Shown here in pieces: positions 17,822 to 26,628 of a stretch of 64,000 bases of DNA. The translations under genes were made by a program, and so were the position numbers. A model generated the notes under the pieces. That model had not been told where the DNA came from. It did not search any database and saw only the letters and a program-made list of their open reading frames with translations. Source of the stretch: Candidatus Roizmanbacteria bacterium RIFCSPLOWO2_01_FULL_40_13 (GTDB lineage: Bacteria > Patescibacteriota > Microgenomatia > UBA1406 > GWC2-37-13); assembly GCA_001789745.1 (NCBI GenBank), contig MGAN01000004.1:64064-128063 (forward strand), read 5' to 3'. Each line of letters begins with the position of its first letter. Within the stretch, counting starts at the first letter, position 1.

Positions 17822-18994
17822 ATGCTCAAAAAATTCGTCGTAATATTTAACGTCATTATTTATCTAATTCTTGGTCAAGTATCCGTAGCTCAGAACAAGG
17901 CAGATGACGTACAAAAAAAAATCGGGGAATATCAAAAAAAATTAAGTGAGTTAACGTTGCAAAGAAATACACTCTCTTCTGAAATCCAGTACATGAGTCT
18001 TCAGATCAACCTGACTACCCTTAAAATTCAGGAGACGGAAGAAAAAATAATCTCGACGCAAAACGAAGTCGAAATTCTATCCTCAAGAATTGAGGGTCTT
18101 GATAATGCCCTCGATCATCTGACCAAACTGCTGCTCAAGAAAGTGGTAGAAAACTATAAAAACCGCCCGGCTTCTTTTTTTGAATTAATCTTTGATAGTC
18201 AAAACGCCAATGATTTCATCAGCCAAGTCAAATATCTCAAAACCGCCCAAGAAAACAATCAGAAACTTTTGCTTCAGGTGCAAGAAACTAAGTTTAACTT
18301 TGAAGAACAGAAAAGTCTGCGCGAAAAAAAGTCAGTTGAACTTAATGAGCTCGAAGCTCAACTTAACAGTCAAAAGGCATCACTCAATAATCAAAAAGCC
18401 GCCAAACAAAAATTACTTGAAGTGACGCAAAATGATGAAAGAGTCTATCAAAAACTTCTCGAGCGAGCCAAAGCCGAATACGCTGCCATTCAAGGCATTA
18501 TCGCAGGTGCAGGAACCGAGGCTAAACTTCGCGAGGTTAAAAAGGGTGAAAGCATTGCTACGGTGATTTCCGGAGCATCCTGCAATTCATCAGGCGGTCA
18601 CCTTCACTTTATCGTTCAAGAAGGCGGCACCGTGACAAATCCATTCAATTTTCTTAAAGCGGTAGATCATACTAACTGTTCAGGCTCAGGTTGCGGTTCA
18701 TCAGACGGTGACCCTTTCAATCCGTCGGGTGAATGGGACTGGCCCCTTAATTCCCCAATCGAGCTGGAACAAGGCTTTGGCAATACTTGGTCCGTCAGAA
18801 ATTCCTGGGTTGGGAGAATCTATAACTTTCACAATGGAATTGATATCAACGGAACTTCAAACGGCGTCTTTTCGGTTGCTGACGGAGACCTGTATCGAGG
18901 CAGTTATTCAGTAGGATGTGCTCTTCCTTATGTAAAGCTTGTTCACAAAGACTCAAATATCATAACATTTTACCTGCATGTTTACTCCCTTTGA
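17822..18994 (+). CDS. EnvC-like coiled-coil hydrolase with M23 motifs in permuted order
   Basis: 390 residues. Signal peptide (about 1-23, cut near VSVAQN), then a long coiled coil (about 27-235) as in EnvC/PcsB-type partners of FtsEX, whose genes lie directly upstream. The LytM/M23 motifs appear in an unusual order: GGHLHF (His260, His262) with NPFNFL comes first; then a Ser/Gly/Cys linker, then WPLNSPIELEQGFG, FHNGIDING (His337, Asp341) and YLHV (His386) right before the stop. Normal M23 domains have HxGxD, Y.HL and then HLHF. All expected zinc and catalytic residues are present, so it may be a circularly permuted active enzyme. TATAAT ends 6 nt before the ATG. Confidence 0.8.
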   Translation: MLKKFVVIFNVIIYLILGQVSVAQNKADDVQKKIGEYQKKLSELTLQRNTLSSEIQYMSLQINLTTLKIQETEEKIISTQNEVEILSSRIEGLDNALDHLTKLLLKKVVENYKNRPASFFELIFDSQNANDFISQVKYLKTAQENNQKLLLQVQETKFNFEEQKSLREKKSVELNELEAQLNSQKASLNNQKAAKQKLLEVTQNDERVYQKLLERAKAEYAAIQGIIAGAGTEAKLREVKKGESIATVISGASCNSSGGHLHFIVQEGGTVTNPFNFLKAVDHTNCSGSGCGSSDGDPFNPSGEWDWPLNSPIELEQGFGNTWSVRNSWVGRIYNFHNGIDINGTSNGVFSVADGDLYRGSYSVGCALPYVKLVHKDSNIITFYLHVYSL

Positions 18995-19055
18995 AGATTT
19001 TTGTAGATTATAGTCCATTGACTCCCTCGAATCTTATTGGTCTAATAAGACTTAT

Positions 19056-20309
19056 ATGAGATTTTTCCTTGTTCTTACGATTGCTTTGACATTGCTTTTT
19101 ATATTATCTCCATCTGCTTTTGCCGTGACGACCGCAATTATCGAACCCCCCACAACAATTATTTCTGATCCTTTCGCCTTGAAAATCTCAATTGCTGGCG
19201 CAGCTGCTGGAAGCAATTATCTGCGGATTGACCTTTTCAAACCGTCAACGTCGAACTATTTTGGAGAGACATATAACGGAACCGGTTGGTATTCCGAAAG
19301 TGACTTCAATCAATATTTTCCTCTAATTATTGAAGCCGGGGTCAACTGGTTTGGAGAAATTCAAGGACGCATTGGCAATCCTACTTCTGCTCAATACGAC
19401 GGTCCGGGACCCTATAAATTGAGGATAAGGAGGTACACACCATCCGGAAACTATAATTCAGCGGAGGCAAACAATAATGTTACAGACGTCATTATTAATA
19501 TTGTCATACCAACCATCGCTTATACTCCAAATCAACTACCATCTGACACCCCCACCCCCGGCGAAAGCGAAGAACAACCATTGTCTCCCACTGTCACAAT
19601 CACTCAACAAACAATTAGCAATATTTTTCTTTCCGAAGTCATGCCTGATCCGGATTCTGGTCAGCAGGAATGGATTGAAATATATAATAAAAATAGTGTT
19701 CCCGTAGTTTTGGATGAGTGGTGGATCGATGATTTAGAAAAATCAGGCAGCACTCCCAAAAAGTTCACTCTCTCTTTAGATTCTGGTTCCTATGCGGTAT
19801 TTGAATTGTCAACTTCTGTCTTTAATAATGGCGGCGACAGCGTCAGATTATTGGACTCTGAACAAAATGAAGTCGATAGCTTTGAGTATCAAGCATCCGA
19901 AAAAGGTAAAACTTTAGGCAGAACGTCATTTGATAGCGACATTTTTTGCCAGCAAAGTCCGACTTACGCTGCGGAAAATGGACCCTGTCTGACTCAACCC
20001 GCAACTTCAAACAATATATTAGCTTCAGCAACGCCTGTTGGCGCCGGGACTCGAACGCCGACCGCCGCTGCGGCAGAAATACAATCAATCATCTCTCCCG
20101 TCAAATTTTCGTCAATTAAACAAGCTCAACAACCAAACAAAGCTATCGATCTGGCGACGAACAATCAAGTTCTAGGTGAAAAAACTGATATAAATGCAAA
20201 TAAAGCCTCCCGGGTTGGCGCACTGGTTTCCTCTCTTTCTTTTGCTGCTTTTTTTTATTCAATCCTCTCAATATCCTCAATTATTTTTAAACTGAAAATG
20301 GTGTCGTGA
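19056..20309 (+). CDS. Secreted lamin-tail-domain (LTD) protein with C-terminal anchor
   Basis: 417 residues. Signal peptide (about 1-23, ending SAFA), an N-terminal beta-rich domain, a Pro/Thr linker, then an LTD domain opening NIFLSEVMPDPDSGQQEWIE with IYNKNSVPVVLDEWWI and GGDSVRLLD. A low-complexity stretch and one C-terminal helix (about 390-412) follow. LTD domains in bacteria occur in exported proteins, often cell-surface nucleases or adhesins; here no nuclease domain is visible. It lies in the envelope module after the M23-type gene. Function unknown. Confidence 0.75.
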   Translation: MRFFLVLTIALTLLFILSPSAFAVTTAIIEPPTTIISDPFALKISIAGAAAGSNYLRIDLFKPSTSNYFGETYNGTGWYSESDFNQYFPLIIEAGVNWFGEIQGRIGNPTSAQYDGPGPYKLRIRRYTPSGNYNSAEANNNVTDVIINIVIPTIAYTPNQLPSDTPTPGESEEQPLSPTVTITQQTISNIFLSEVMPDPDSGQQEWIEIYNKNSVPVVLDEWWIDDLEKSGSTPKKFTLSLDSGSYAVFELSTSVFNNGGDSVRLLDSEQNEVDSFEYQASEKGKTLGRTSFDSDIFCQQSPTYAAENGPCLTQPATSNNILASATPVGAGTRTPTAAAAEIQSIISPVKFSSIKQAQQPNKAIDLATNNQVLGEKTDINANKASRVGALVSSLSFAAFFYSILSISSIIFKLKMVS

Positions 20310-20328
20310 TTATTGTATTATTTTAATA

Positions 20329-20736
20329 ATGGAAAAAATATCTCGCTTCCTCTACTATTGGTTTCCGCCCGTTATCTGGATGGTTACTATTTTCTTTTTT
20401 TCATCACGCTTAAGTACAGAGGTAACGGGTGAATTTGTCGTTGACTTCATTTTTTTCAAATCCCTGCATTTGATCGAATATGCAATTCTTTATTTTTTCC
20501 TTTTCAGGGCATTCTTCTCAATTAATAATCAACAATTATCAATTAACTATAAATTCTTCCTTCCGCTCATTCTCTCTCTTATCTATGCAGTATCCGACGA
20601 AATTCATCAAACCTTTGTTCCCACCAGAGAAGGTAAAATCCGCGATGTTTTAATAGATTCCAGCGGCATCCTGGTAATGTATATTTATATTAAGACAAAT
20701 TTGCGGAAAATTAAGAAATTTTTTTACATAAAATGA
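20329..20736 (+). CDS. VanZ-like membrane protein
   Basis: 135 residues, four membrane helices. The conserved features are the HLIEYAILYF stretch in helix 2 and SDEIHQTFVPTREGKIRDV followed by a DSSG, which define VanZ-like proteins. Their biochemical role is unclear; VanZ gives low-level teicoplanin resistance. TATTAT ends 7 nt before the ATG. The stop overlaps the next start by 4 bp. Confidence 0.85.
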   Translation: MEKISRFLYYWFPPVIWMVTIFFFSSRLSTEVTGEFVVDFIFFKSLHLIEYAILYFFLFRAFFSINNQQLSINYKFFLPLILSLIYAVSDEIHQTFVPTREGKIRDVLIDSSGILVMYIYIKTNLRKIKKFFYIK

Positions 20737-21626
20737 ACAAGCTAAAACTATTTATTCGTAACATTTTTATTCCTCATCCGGGTAACAACTATCGTTCCAA
20801 AGCTCTTCATATAGATTCCCTTACTTACTATTTACTCTTTTTCCTGCTTCTTACTTTTACTTTTAAGTTGTTTTATCTAAAAACTGGAGAAGTGCTTGGT
20901 TTTGCCACTGATATTACTGTGGATAAACTTTACCTGTTGACTAATGAGGTCAGACAGAAAAAACAATTAGCCCCTCTTGCTTATAACGTAAAACTGGCCG
21001 TAGCTGCACAAAAAAAAGCACAAGACATACTAAGTAAAAACTATTGGTCACATTATGGACCTGATGGTGCCACGCCCTGGGATTTTATACTCTCTTCCGG
21101 ATATGCCTATGAATATGCCGGAGAAAACTTGGCTAAGAATTTCCTCTTCAGCGATGGTGTTATTCAAGCCTGGATGAACTCTCCGTCACATCGGGAAAAT
21201 ATCCTAAGACAAGAATATAGCGATGTGGGCTTTGCTACTGCTAACGGAATTTTAAATGGAGAAGAAACTACGGTAATTGTTCAAATGTTAGGCAAACCTC
21301 AATCTTCAGCAATCGCGAAACAGCCAGAAATTAATTCTGTTGCGGTTGAAGCTCGATCAACCACTGTGGACCAAAATCCAACCGTTGGACGGCAACCTGT
21401 TATCATGGCTCAAAAGACTAAGCAACCGAACAAAAATATTAGTCTGTTTGCTTTCAACTCAAGTCTGATTTTTCTGGCATTTTTATTCTTGGCTTTAATT
21501 TTAGATCTGCATTTTGTCAATAAGTTACGAATCGTCCGCATTACCGGTAAAAATCTTGCCCATTTAATCTTTATTGGATTTATTTTTCTAGGTTTATTAT
21601 CAATTATTAAAGGTTCGATACTCTAA
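20733..21626 (+). CDS. CAP/SCP-domain protein, membrane-anchored
   Basis: 297 residues. An N-terminal helix (about 30-48) precedes a CAP (CAP/SCP/PR1) domain of about residues 65-185: LLTNEVRQKKQLAPLAYN at the start, NYWSHYGPDG with the conserved His, GENLAKNF and WMNSPSHRENIL. Two C-terminal helices follow after a Thr/Pro/Gln linker (about 240-295). Bacterial CAP proteins are extracytoplasmic and some bind or cut glycans. The chain of VanZ, CAP and a small membrane protein suggests one envelope operon. Confidence 0.88.
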   Translation: MNKLKLFIRNIFIPHPGNNYRSKALHIDSLTYYLLFFLLLTFTFKLFYLKTGEVLGFATDITVDKLYLLTNEVRQKKQLAPLAYNVKLAVAAQKKAQDILSKNYWSHYGPDGATPWDFILSSGYAYEYAGENLAKNFLFSDGVIQAWMNSPSHRENILRQEYSDVGFATANGILNGEETTVIVQMLGKPQSSAIAKQPEINSVAVEARSTTVDQNPTVGRQPVIMAQKTKQPNKNISLFAFNSSLIFLAFLFLALILDLHFVNKLRIVRITGKNLAHLIFIGFIFLGLLSIIKGSIL

Positions 21627-21631
21627 ATTCT

Positions 21632-21916
21632 ATGAAGACTGCTCTTGGTCATCTGAAAAAAGAGTTTCAAAATCATCTTTTCGACTATCTGGTCTTGCTG
21701 ACGGGCGGCATTTTTTTCTTAATAGCACTTAATCTATTTCGTGGCGATAGGCTTTCAGAATTCATTATTTTATTCATCTTCATCTGTTTTTATATTCTCT
21801 GGGGTATTTACCACCATATCATAAAAGACGGCATCCATCTCAAAATTGTGGTAGAATACATACTCATTGCATTCACTCTAATGTTTGTATTCAAGATGAT
21901 CATTATGCCCTACTAA
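21632..21916 (+). CDS. Small membrane protein, unknown
   Basis: 94 residues with three hydrophobic segments (about 18-36, 44-61, 70-91). I recognise no family. It starts 5 bp after the CAP gene and ends 1 bp before the RmlA-like gene, so it is very likely translated from the same message. The length and helices are typical of CPR three-helix membrane proteins. Confidence 0.55.
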   Translation: MKTALGHLKKEFQNHLFDYLVLLTGGIFFLIALNLFRGDRLSEFIILFIFICFYILWGIYHHIIKDGIHLKIVVEYILIAFTLMFVFKMIIMPY

Positions 21917-21917
21917 T

Positions 21918-22649
21918 ATGAAAGGAATGATTCTGGCCGGAGGCCTGGCAACTCGACTCAGACCGCTTACCTTGGTTACCAACAAACACTTGCTTCCAGT
22001 CTATAACAAACCGATGATTTACTATCCAATGGAAGTGATGAAGACGCTGGGGATCAAAGAAGTGCTTCTTTCCACCTCACCCGATCACTCCGGTGAATTT
22101 ACCAATCTTCTTGGTGCTGGAGAACAGTTTAATTTGAAATTGTACTATGCCATACAAAAAAATCCCAAAGGAGGAATAGCTCATGCCATTAGTCTCGCAA
22201 AAGAATTTGTCTCCAATGATAAATTGATAGTAATTTTGGGAGATAATATTTTTGACGGAGGAGTCATTAAAACTGCGGTAAAAAAATTTAATAAAAACTC
22301 TCATGGAGCTATGATTTTTGGAGTCAAAATACCAACCAAAACCAAACAATATGGAGTAATCGAGGTGGATAAAGATGGGACAGTTCTGTCCATTGAAGAA
22401 AAACCGGAACATCCTAAGTCTGATATTATTCAAACTGGAATTTATCTGTATGATCATCGTGTCTTTGATTTCATCAAAAAATTAAAGCCTTCTGCCAGAG
22501 GTGAGCTCGAGGTTACAGATCTAAATAATTTTTATCTTAAGGAGGGTTCCCTGACTTGCGGTTTTATAGACTGGTGGATCGATGCGGGTACCTCTTACGA
22601 TGAACTGTTACGCGCCAACAATCTGGTAGCAGAAAAAGTAACAAAATGA
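21918..22649 (+). CDS. RmlA-like sugar-1-phosphate nucleotidyltransferase
   Basis: 243 residues. The nucleotide-binding start MKGMILAGGLATRLRPLT and NKHLLPVYNKPMIYYP are those of glucose-1-phosphate thymidylyltransferase. GDNIFD supplies the metal-binding Asp, and IEEKPEHPKS, ELEVTDLNNFYL and WIDAGTSYDELL are all present. It lacks about 50 C-terminal residues found in E. coli RmlA, so it belongs to the short branch. Expected product is dTDP-glucose, feeding deoxysugar synthesis for the glycosyltransferases at both ends of the window. rmlBCD are not in the window. Confidence 0.85.
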   Translation: MKGMILAGGLATRLRPLTLVTNKHLLPVYNKPMIYYPMEVMKTLGIKEVLLSTSPDHSGEFTNLLGAGEQFNLKLYYAIQKNPKGGIAHAISLAKEFVSNDKLIVILGDNIFDGGVIKTAVKKFNKNSHGAMIFGVKIPTKTKQYGVIEVDKDGTVLSIEEKPEHPKSDIIQTGIYLYDHRVFDFIKKLKPSARGELEVTDLNNFYLKEGSLTCGFIDWWIDAGTSYDELLRANNLVAEKVTK

Positions 22650-22664
22650 AACTGAATAATTGAT

Positions 22665-22693
22665 TTGACTTTTTATCACTTTTTTTTCAAAAT
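22665..22693 (+). promoter_or_regulatory. Promoter for the 22700 operon, leaderless type
   Basis: TTGACT (22665-22670), 17 bp, CAAAAT (22688-22693), then 6 nt to the ATG at 22700, so transcription would begin at the start codon. Confidence 0.5.
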
Positions 22694-22699
22694 TGTCTA

Positions 22700-22975
22700 A
22701 TGGATACTACACAATTGCTGTTAACTATTGTACTCACGGTAACAACTGTTTTATTGGTTGCGGTCGGAATTCAACTTATCTTTATCTTAAAAGAAATACG
22801 TAAAACTTTTTCCAAAATCAATCAGATTGTTGAGAATTTTGAAAAAGTAGGCATGTCGGTTCAACATAGTTTTTCCGAAATAAGCGGATTTGTATCTGGT
22901 CTAAAATCCGTCTTTAAGGTTATAGATTTTATCCATACAAAAAAAAGTGGCAAGCCAAAATCAAATCAAACCTAG
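22700..22975 (+). CDS. Small membrane protein with a helical tail
   Basis: 91 residues. One membrane helix (about 7-29) and then an amphipathic helical tail (IRKTFSKINQIVENFEKV). This is the general plan of DUF948/YtxG-like proteins, but no diagnostic motif is seen. It overlaps the YtxH-like gene by 29 bp, and such small pairs are common together. Function unknown. Confidence 0.6.
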   Translation: MDTTQLLLTIVLTVTTVLLVAVGIQLIFILKEIRKTFSKINQIVENFEKVGMSVQHSFSEISGFVSGLKSVFKVIDFIHTKKSGKPKSNQT

Positions 22976-23252
22976 CCTCAATGTCAACAACAATTTCAAC
23001 AGTCTCTGGGTAGGTTTTGCTTTTGGAGCTGTAACAGCATCAGCCTTGGTTTTTCTGCTGGGGACAAAAAAAGGTCGCGATCTGCTTAAAAAAATATTGG
23101 ACGTGACGGATAATCTTCAGGAGAACGCCTTATTCATAGCCGAACAAATTGAAGAAGCCTTTATTGAAAAAGAAAAAAATCCAACCATTCATAAAGAAGC
23201 AAAACCTGTCTTAGGTAATCTGCTGGATAAGATGAAATTATTAAGAAACTAA
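22947..23252 (+). CDS. YtxH-like small membrane protein
   Basis: 101 residues from a GTG start. A Gly/Ala-rich membrane helix (FGAVTASALVFLLGTKKGRD) followed by a charged helical tail is the YtxH (general stress protein) pattern, including the conserved xxKxGRDLL after the helix. The start lies 29 bp inside the upstream gene, so translation is probably coupled. Role unknown; family members are linked to envelope stress in Bacillus. Confidence 0.65.
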   Translation: MASQNQIKPSLNVNNNFNSLWVGFAFGAVTASALVFLLGTKKGRDLLKKILDVTDNLQENALFIAEQIEEAFIEKEKNPTIHKEAKPVLGNLLDKMKLLRN

Positions 23253-23304
23253 CCTGTTCAACTATGCTCAGGACTATCCCGAAAGTCCTGAAATATAAAT
23301 TCAC

Positions 23305-23333
23305 TTGACAATATTGAACGACTCGTGTATAGT
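23305..23333 (+). promoter_or_regulatory. Consensus promoter of the rpoB operon
   Basis: TTGACA (23305-23310), 17 bp spacer, TATAGT (23328-23333). Transcription would start near 23340, giving a leader of about 70 nt before rpoB. Confidence 0.75.
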
Positions 23334-23349
23334 TTATTATCTTTATTCC

Positions 23350-23377
23350 AACCCCTTATTATTTAAGGGTTTTTTTA
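23350..23377 (+). terminator. Leader attenuator of the rpoB operon
   Basis: AACCCCTTA pairs with TAAGGGTT (one bulge) and is followed by a run of seven T. It starts only about 10 nt after the predicted transcription start and before rpoB, so it would act as an attenuator. Confidence 0.6.
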
Positions 23378-23409
23378 TTGTTAAAAAAAATTAACAAGTT
23401 CCCCAGAGA

Positions 23410-26400
23410 ATGATTCAGATCAATTCATCTAGCTCCCTTGCTCAAAAAAAAACTCATCTCGGCGAAGAGGATAAAGAGTTAAAAAACTTTGATCTAATTG
23501 AAGTTCAAAAGCTTTCTTGGAATAAATTTATCAATCAGGATCTAAAACAGATATTTAAAGAATTTTTTCCCGTGGACGACTATACGGGAAAAAAATTCAG
23601 TCTTCAATTTGAAGACGTTTTCTTCGGAGAACCAAGGCATCCGCTGGAACTTTGTCTGCAGAAAAAACTAACTTTTGACGCTCCCGTTTATGTCAAATTA
23701 AAACTCCTAAATAAAAAAACCGGTTCCGAACGGACCCAAGAAGTTTACTTCTTCAATCTACCCAAAATGACTGATCGTGGCACATTTATCATCAATGGGA
23801 TTGAAAGAGCGATTATCAACCAAATCGTCAGATCTCCGGGAGTTTATTTTACAGCCGAGATTGATAAAACAACAGGGCTTACTTTATATAACGCGGAAAT
23901 TAGACCTTATATCGGCGCTTGGCTTGATATAACTATAAATAAAAATAACCTAATAGAAATGAAGGTCAATAAAAAAAGAAAGTTTTTCGCCACGGTACTT
24001 TTGAGGGCATATGCCGGAGAAAGCAATGCTCAAATTCTTGCAGATTTTAAAGAGTTAGATAAGGATTTAATCGAAAAATATCTTGAGCCAACCCTAAAAA
24101 AAGATCAGACTAAAGATAAAAATTCTGCCGTCCTTGAAATTTATCGAAAAGTAAGACCGGGTGAGCCGCTGATTTTAGATAACGCCTACGAAACTCTTGA
24201 AAATTTATTTTTTAATCACCGTCGTTATTCTTTGGCAAATGTAGGCAGATATAAACTTAATAAAAAATTACAGCTTGAACTGGCTATCGAACGGGAAAAC
24301 CATCTTCTATCCAAACAAGACATGGTCGAAACCATTAAATACCTAATCAATTTAACTAAAGGTAATGGGAGTTTTGACGATATAGATCATCTTGGCAATC
24401 GTCGTCTAAGAACGGTAGGCGAATTGGTAAGTATGTATGGAATTCGGGTAGGCATGGTGCGGGTAGAACGTGAGATTAAAGAAAGAATGAGTTTGGTTGC
24501 CGGTGAAACTAACGTTTCCCCATCCCAAATTGTCAACTCAAAACCGTTAATTGTTGCGATAAATTCATTTTTCAGAACTAGTCAGCTCTCCACGATTGTG
24601 GATCAAACTAACCCTCTTTCAGAACTTGATAATTTAAGAAGGATAACCGTAGGGGGACCTGGCGGAATCGAAAAAGAAAGAGCTTCATTTTCTATCAGAG
24701 ATATTTCCTCATCCCAATATGGAAGAATTTGTCCTATACGTTCACCAGAGGGACCAAACATCGGAGTCGTCACTTATATGGCGTTATATTCTCGCGTAAA
24801 TAAATTTGGTTTCCTCGAAACACCATATCGTAAAATAGTCAAAGAAAAAAAAGACAACAAAGTTAAAGTCAGACTATCTGAAGAAACCGTCTACCTTCAG
24901 GCTGACGATGAAGAGCAATATCATATTACTTCCAATAATACTAATATCGACAAGAACGGTTACGTCATTGACGAGCAAGTTGTCTGTCGCTATGGGGGCG
25001 AAATAGTAGAGGTGCCGGCGGTAAATCTTGACTATATTGACATCTCACCCCGTCAGGTTATTGGAGCTTCAGCAGCTCTGATACCCTTTTTACAAAATGA
25101 CGATGCCAGCCGCGCCTTGATGGGTACTCACATGCAATGTCAAGCGGTTCCTTTGGTCTCTCCTCATTCGCCAATTGTTGGCACAGGACTGGAAACTAAA
25201 ATAGCTTCAGCACTCAATCGTACTATTTTTGCTAAAGACGATGGGGTAGTAACATATGTAGACTCAGAAAAAATTGTCATTAAAACTAAAAATAACAAAG
25301 AAGCCGCTTATCAACTGCAAAGATACGTCAGGACTAACAAAGATATCGTATTTGATCAAAAACCGCGAGTGGAACCGGGACAAAAAATCAAAAAAGGGCA
25401 GATTTTGGTCGATGGTCCTTCAACTGATAATGGCAGACTTGCACTCGGTCAAAATTTAGTAGTCGCCTATACTTCACTAAACGGATTAGGCTATGAAGAT
25501 GGTTTTGTTATCTCGGACAGACTGATTAAAGACGACGTCCTCACATCGATCACTTCAGAAGAATTTATTGCGGATTTGGTCGATACCAAACTGGGGCCGG
25601 AAGAACTGACGCGGGATATACCTAATGTGCGGGAGGAAGTATTGCAGAATTTAGACAAAGAAGGTTTGGTTGTAGTAGGTTCGGAGATAACAAGCGGTGA
25701 TATTTTGGTCGGCAAAGTCGCTCCCAAAGGCGAAAAAGAGCTCACGGCAGAAGAAAGATTGTTAAGGGCCATTTTTGGCGAGAAAGCCAAAGATGTAAAA
25801 GATACTTCTCTGCGTATCCCTTATGGTAAAAAGGGGACGGTGGTGGGACTGGAGATCATAGATTCGAAAAAAGATCCCAATGAGCTTGAACCTAGTGTTT
25901 TAAAAAGAATTATTGTAACTACAGCCCAACTTAGAAAAATATCGGTCGGTGATAAACTCGCCGGGAGACACGGTAACAAAGGCGTTATTTCCAAGATACT
26001 ACCAGAATGGGATATGCCATATTTGGAAGATGGAACACCGGTAGATGTAATTCTTTCGCCTCTTTCTATACTCTCGCGTATGAATTTAGGACAACTATTC
26101 GAAACATTGTTAGGCCTTATTGCTCAATATAAAAATCATCATATAACCGTTCCTGTCTTTGAGAAAGTCAAGGAACAATTTATTACCTCTGAACTCAAAA
26201 AACTTGGACTTCCTATGAATGGAAAAGTCAAGCTATATGACGGACAAACCGGCCAACCATACGATAAAAATGTTTTTGTTGGAATCGGCTATATCATGAA
26301 GCTCATTCATATGGTTGAAGACAAATTTCATGCCCGTTCAGTTGGCCCTTATTCTTTGGTGACACAACAGCCACTGGGTGGAAAATCCCAAATGGGTGGA

Positions 26401-26625
26401 CAAAGATTCGGCGAGATGGAAGTATGGGCTCTTGAAACTCACCGTGTACCTTATACATTACAGGAAATGCTGACGATAAAGAGCGATGATGTCAGAGGTC
26501 GCACCAAAGCTTTTGAATCAATTATCAAAAAAATAGATATTCCACAGTCAAATGTACCAGAATCTTTTCATGTCTTAATGAAAGAATTAAACTCTTTGGG
26601 ATTGGCAATTGATTACATCAAATAA
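23410..26625 (+). CDS. rpoB: RNA polymerase beta subunit
   Basis: 1071 residues, shorter than E. coli RpoB (1342) as in many bacteria lacking lineage-specific insertions. Recognisable parts include the rifampicin-pocket region (FFRTSQLSTIVDQTNPLSEL, then GGPGGIEKERASF, SSQYGRICPIRSPEGPNIG), the GEVIV-type hybrid-binding strands, the GRHGNKGVISKILPEWDMPY switch region and the C-terminal GGQRFGEMEVWALE. Catalytic core of transcription with rpoC, which starts 3 bp after the stop. Genes for L10 and L7/L12, often upstream of rpoB, are not here. Confidence 0.98.
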   Translation: MIQINSSSSLAQKKTHLGEEDKELKNFDLIEVQKLSWNKFINQDLKQIFKEFFPVDDYTGKKFSLQFEDVFFGEPRHPLELCLQKKLTFDAPVYVKLKLLNKKTGSERTQEVYFFNLPKMTDRGTFIINGIERAIINQIVRSPGVYFTAEIDKTTGLTLYNAEIRPYIGAWLDITINKNNLIEMKVNKKRKFFATVLLRAYAGESNAQILADFKELDKDLIEKYLEPTLKKDQTKDKNSAVLEIYRKVRPGEPLILDNAYETLENLFFNHRRYSLANVGRYKLNKKLQLELAIERENHLLSKQDMVETIKYLINLTKGNGSFDDIDHLGNRRLRTVGELVSMYGIRVGMVRVEREIKERMSLVAGETNVSPSQIVNSKPLIVAINSFFRTSQLSTIVDQTNPLSELDNLRRITVGGPGGIEKERASFSIRDISSSQYGRICPIRSPEGPNIGVVTYMALYSRVNKFGFLETPYRKIVKEKKDNKVKVRLSEETVYLQADDEEQYHITSNNTNIDKNGYVIDEQVVCRYGGEIVEVPAVNLDYIDISPRQVIGASAALIPFLQNDDASRALMGTHMQCQAVPLVSPHSPIVGTGLETKIASALNRTIFAKDDGVVTYVDSEKIVIKTKNNKEAAYQLQRYVRTNKDIVFDQKPRVEPGQKIKKGQILVDGPSTDNGRLALGQNLVVAYTSLNGLGYEDGFVISDRLIKDDVLTSITSEEFIADLVDTKLGPEELTRDIPNVREEVLQNLDKEGLVVVGSEITSGDILVGKVAPKGEKELTAEERLLRAIFGEKAKDVKDTSLRIPYGKKGTVVGLEIIDSKKDPNELEPSVLKRIIVTTAQLRKISVGDKLAGRHGNKGVISKILPEWDMPYLEDGTPVDVILSPLSILSRMNLGQLFETLLGLIAQYKNHHITVPVFEKVKEQFITSELKKLGLPMNGKVKLYDGQTGQPYDKNVFVGIGYIMKLIHMVEDKFHARSVGPYSLVTQQPLGGKSQMGGQRFGEMEVWALETHRVPYTLQEMLTIKSDDVRGRTKAFESIIKKIDIPQSNVPESFHVLMKELNSLGLAIDYIK

Positions 26626-26628
26626 ACT

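Noticed and set aside
19003-19020. Third copy of the XRE operator (TGTAGATTATAGTCCA)
   Set aside because: Only one arm matches; the other is changed at two positions and it is distant from the regulator.
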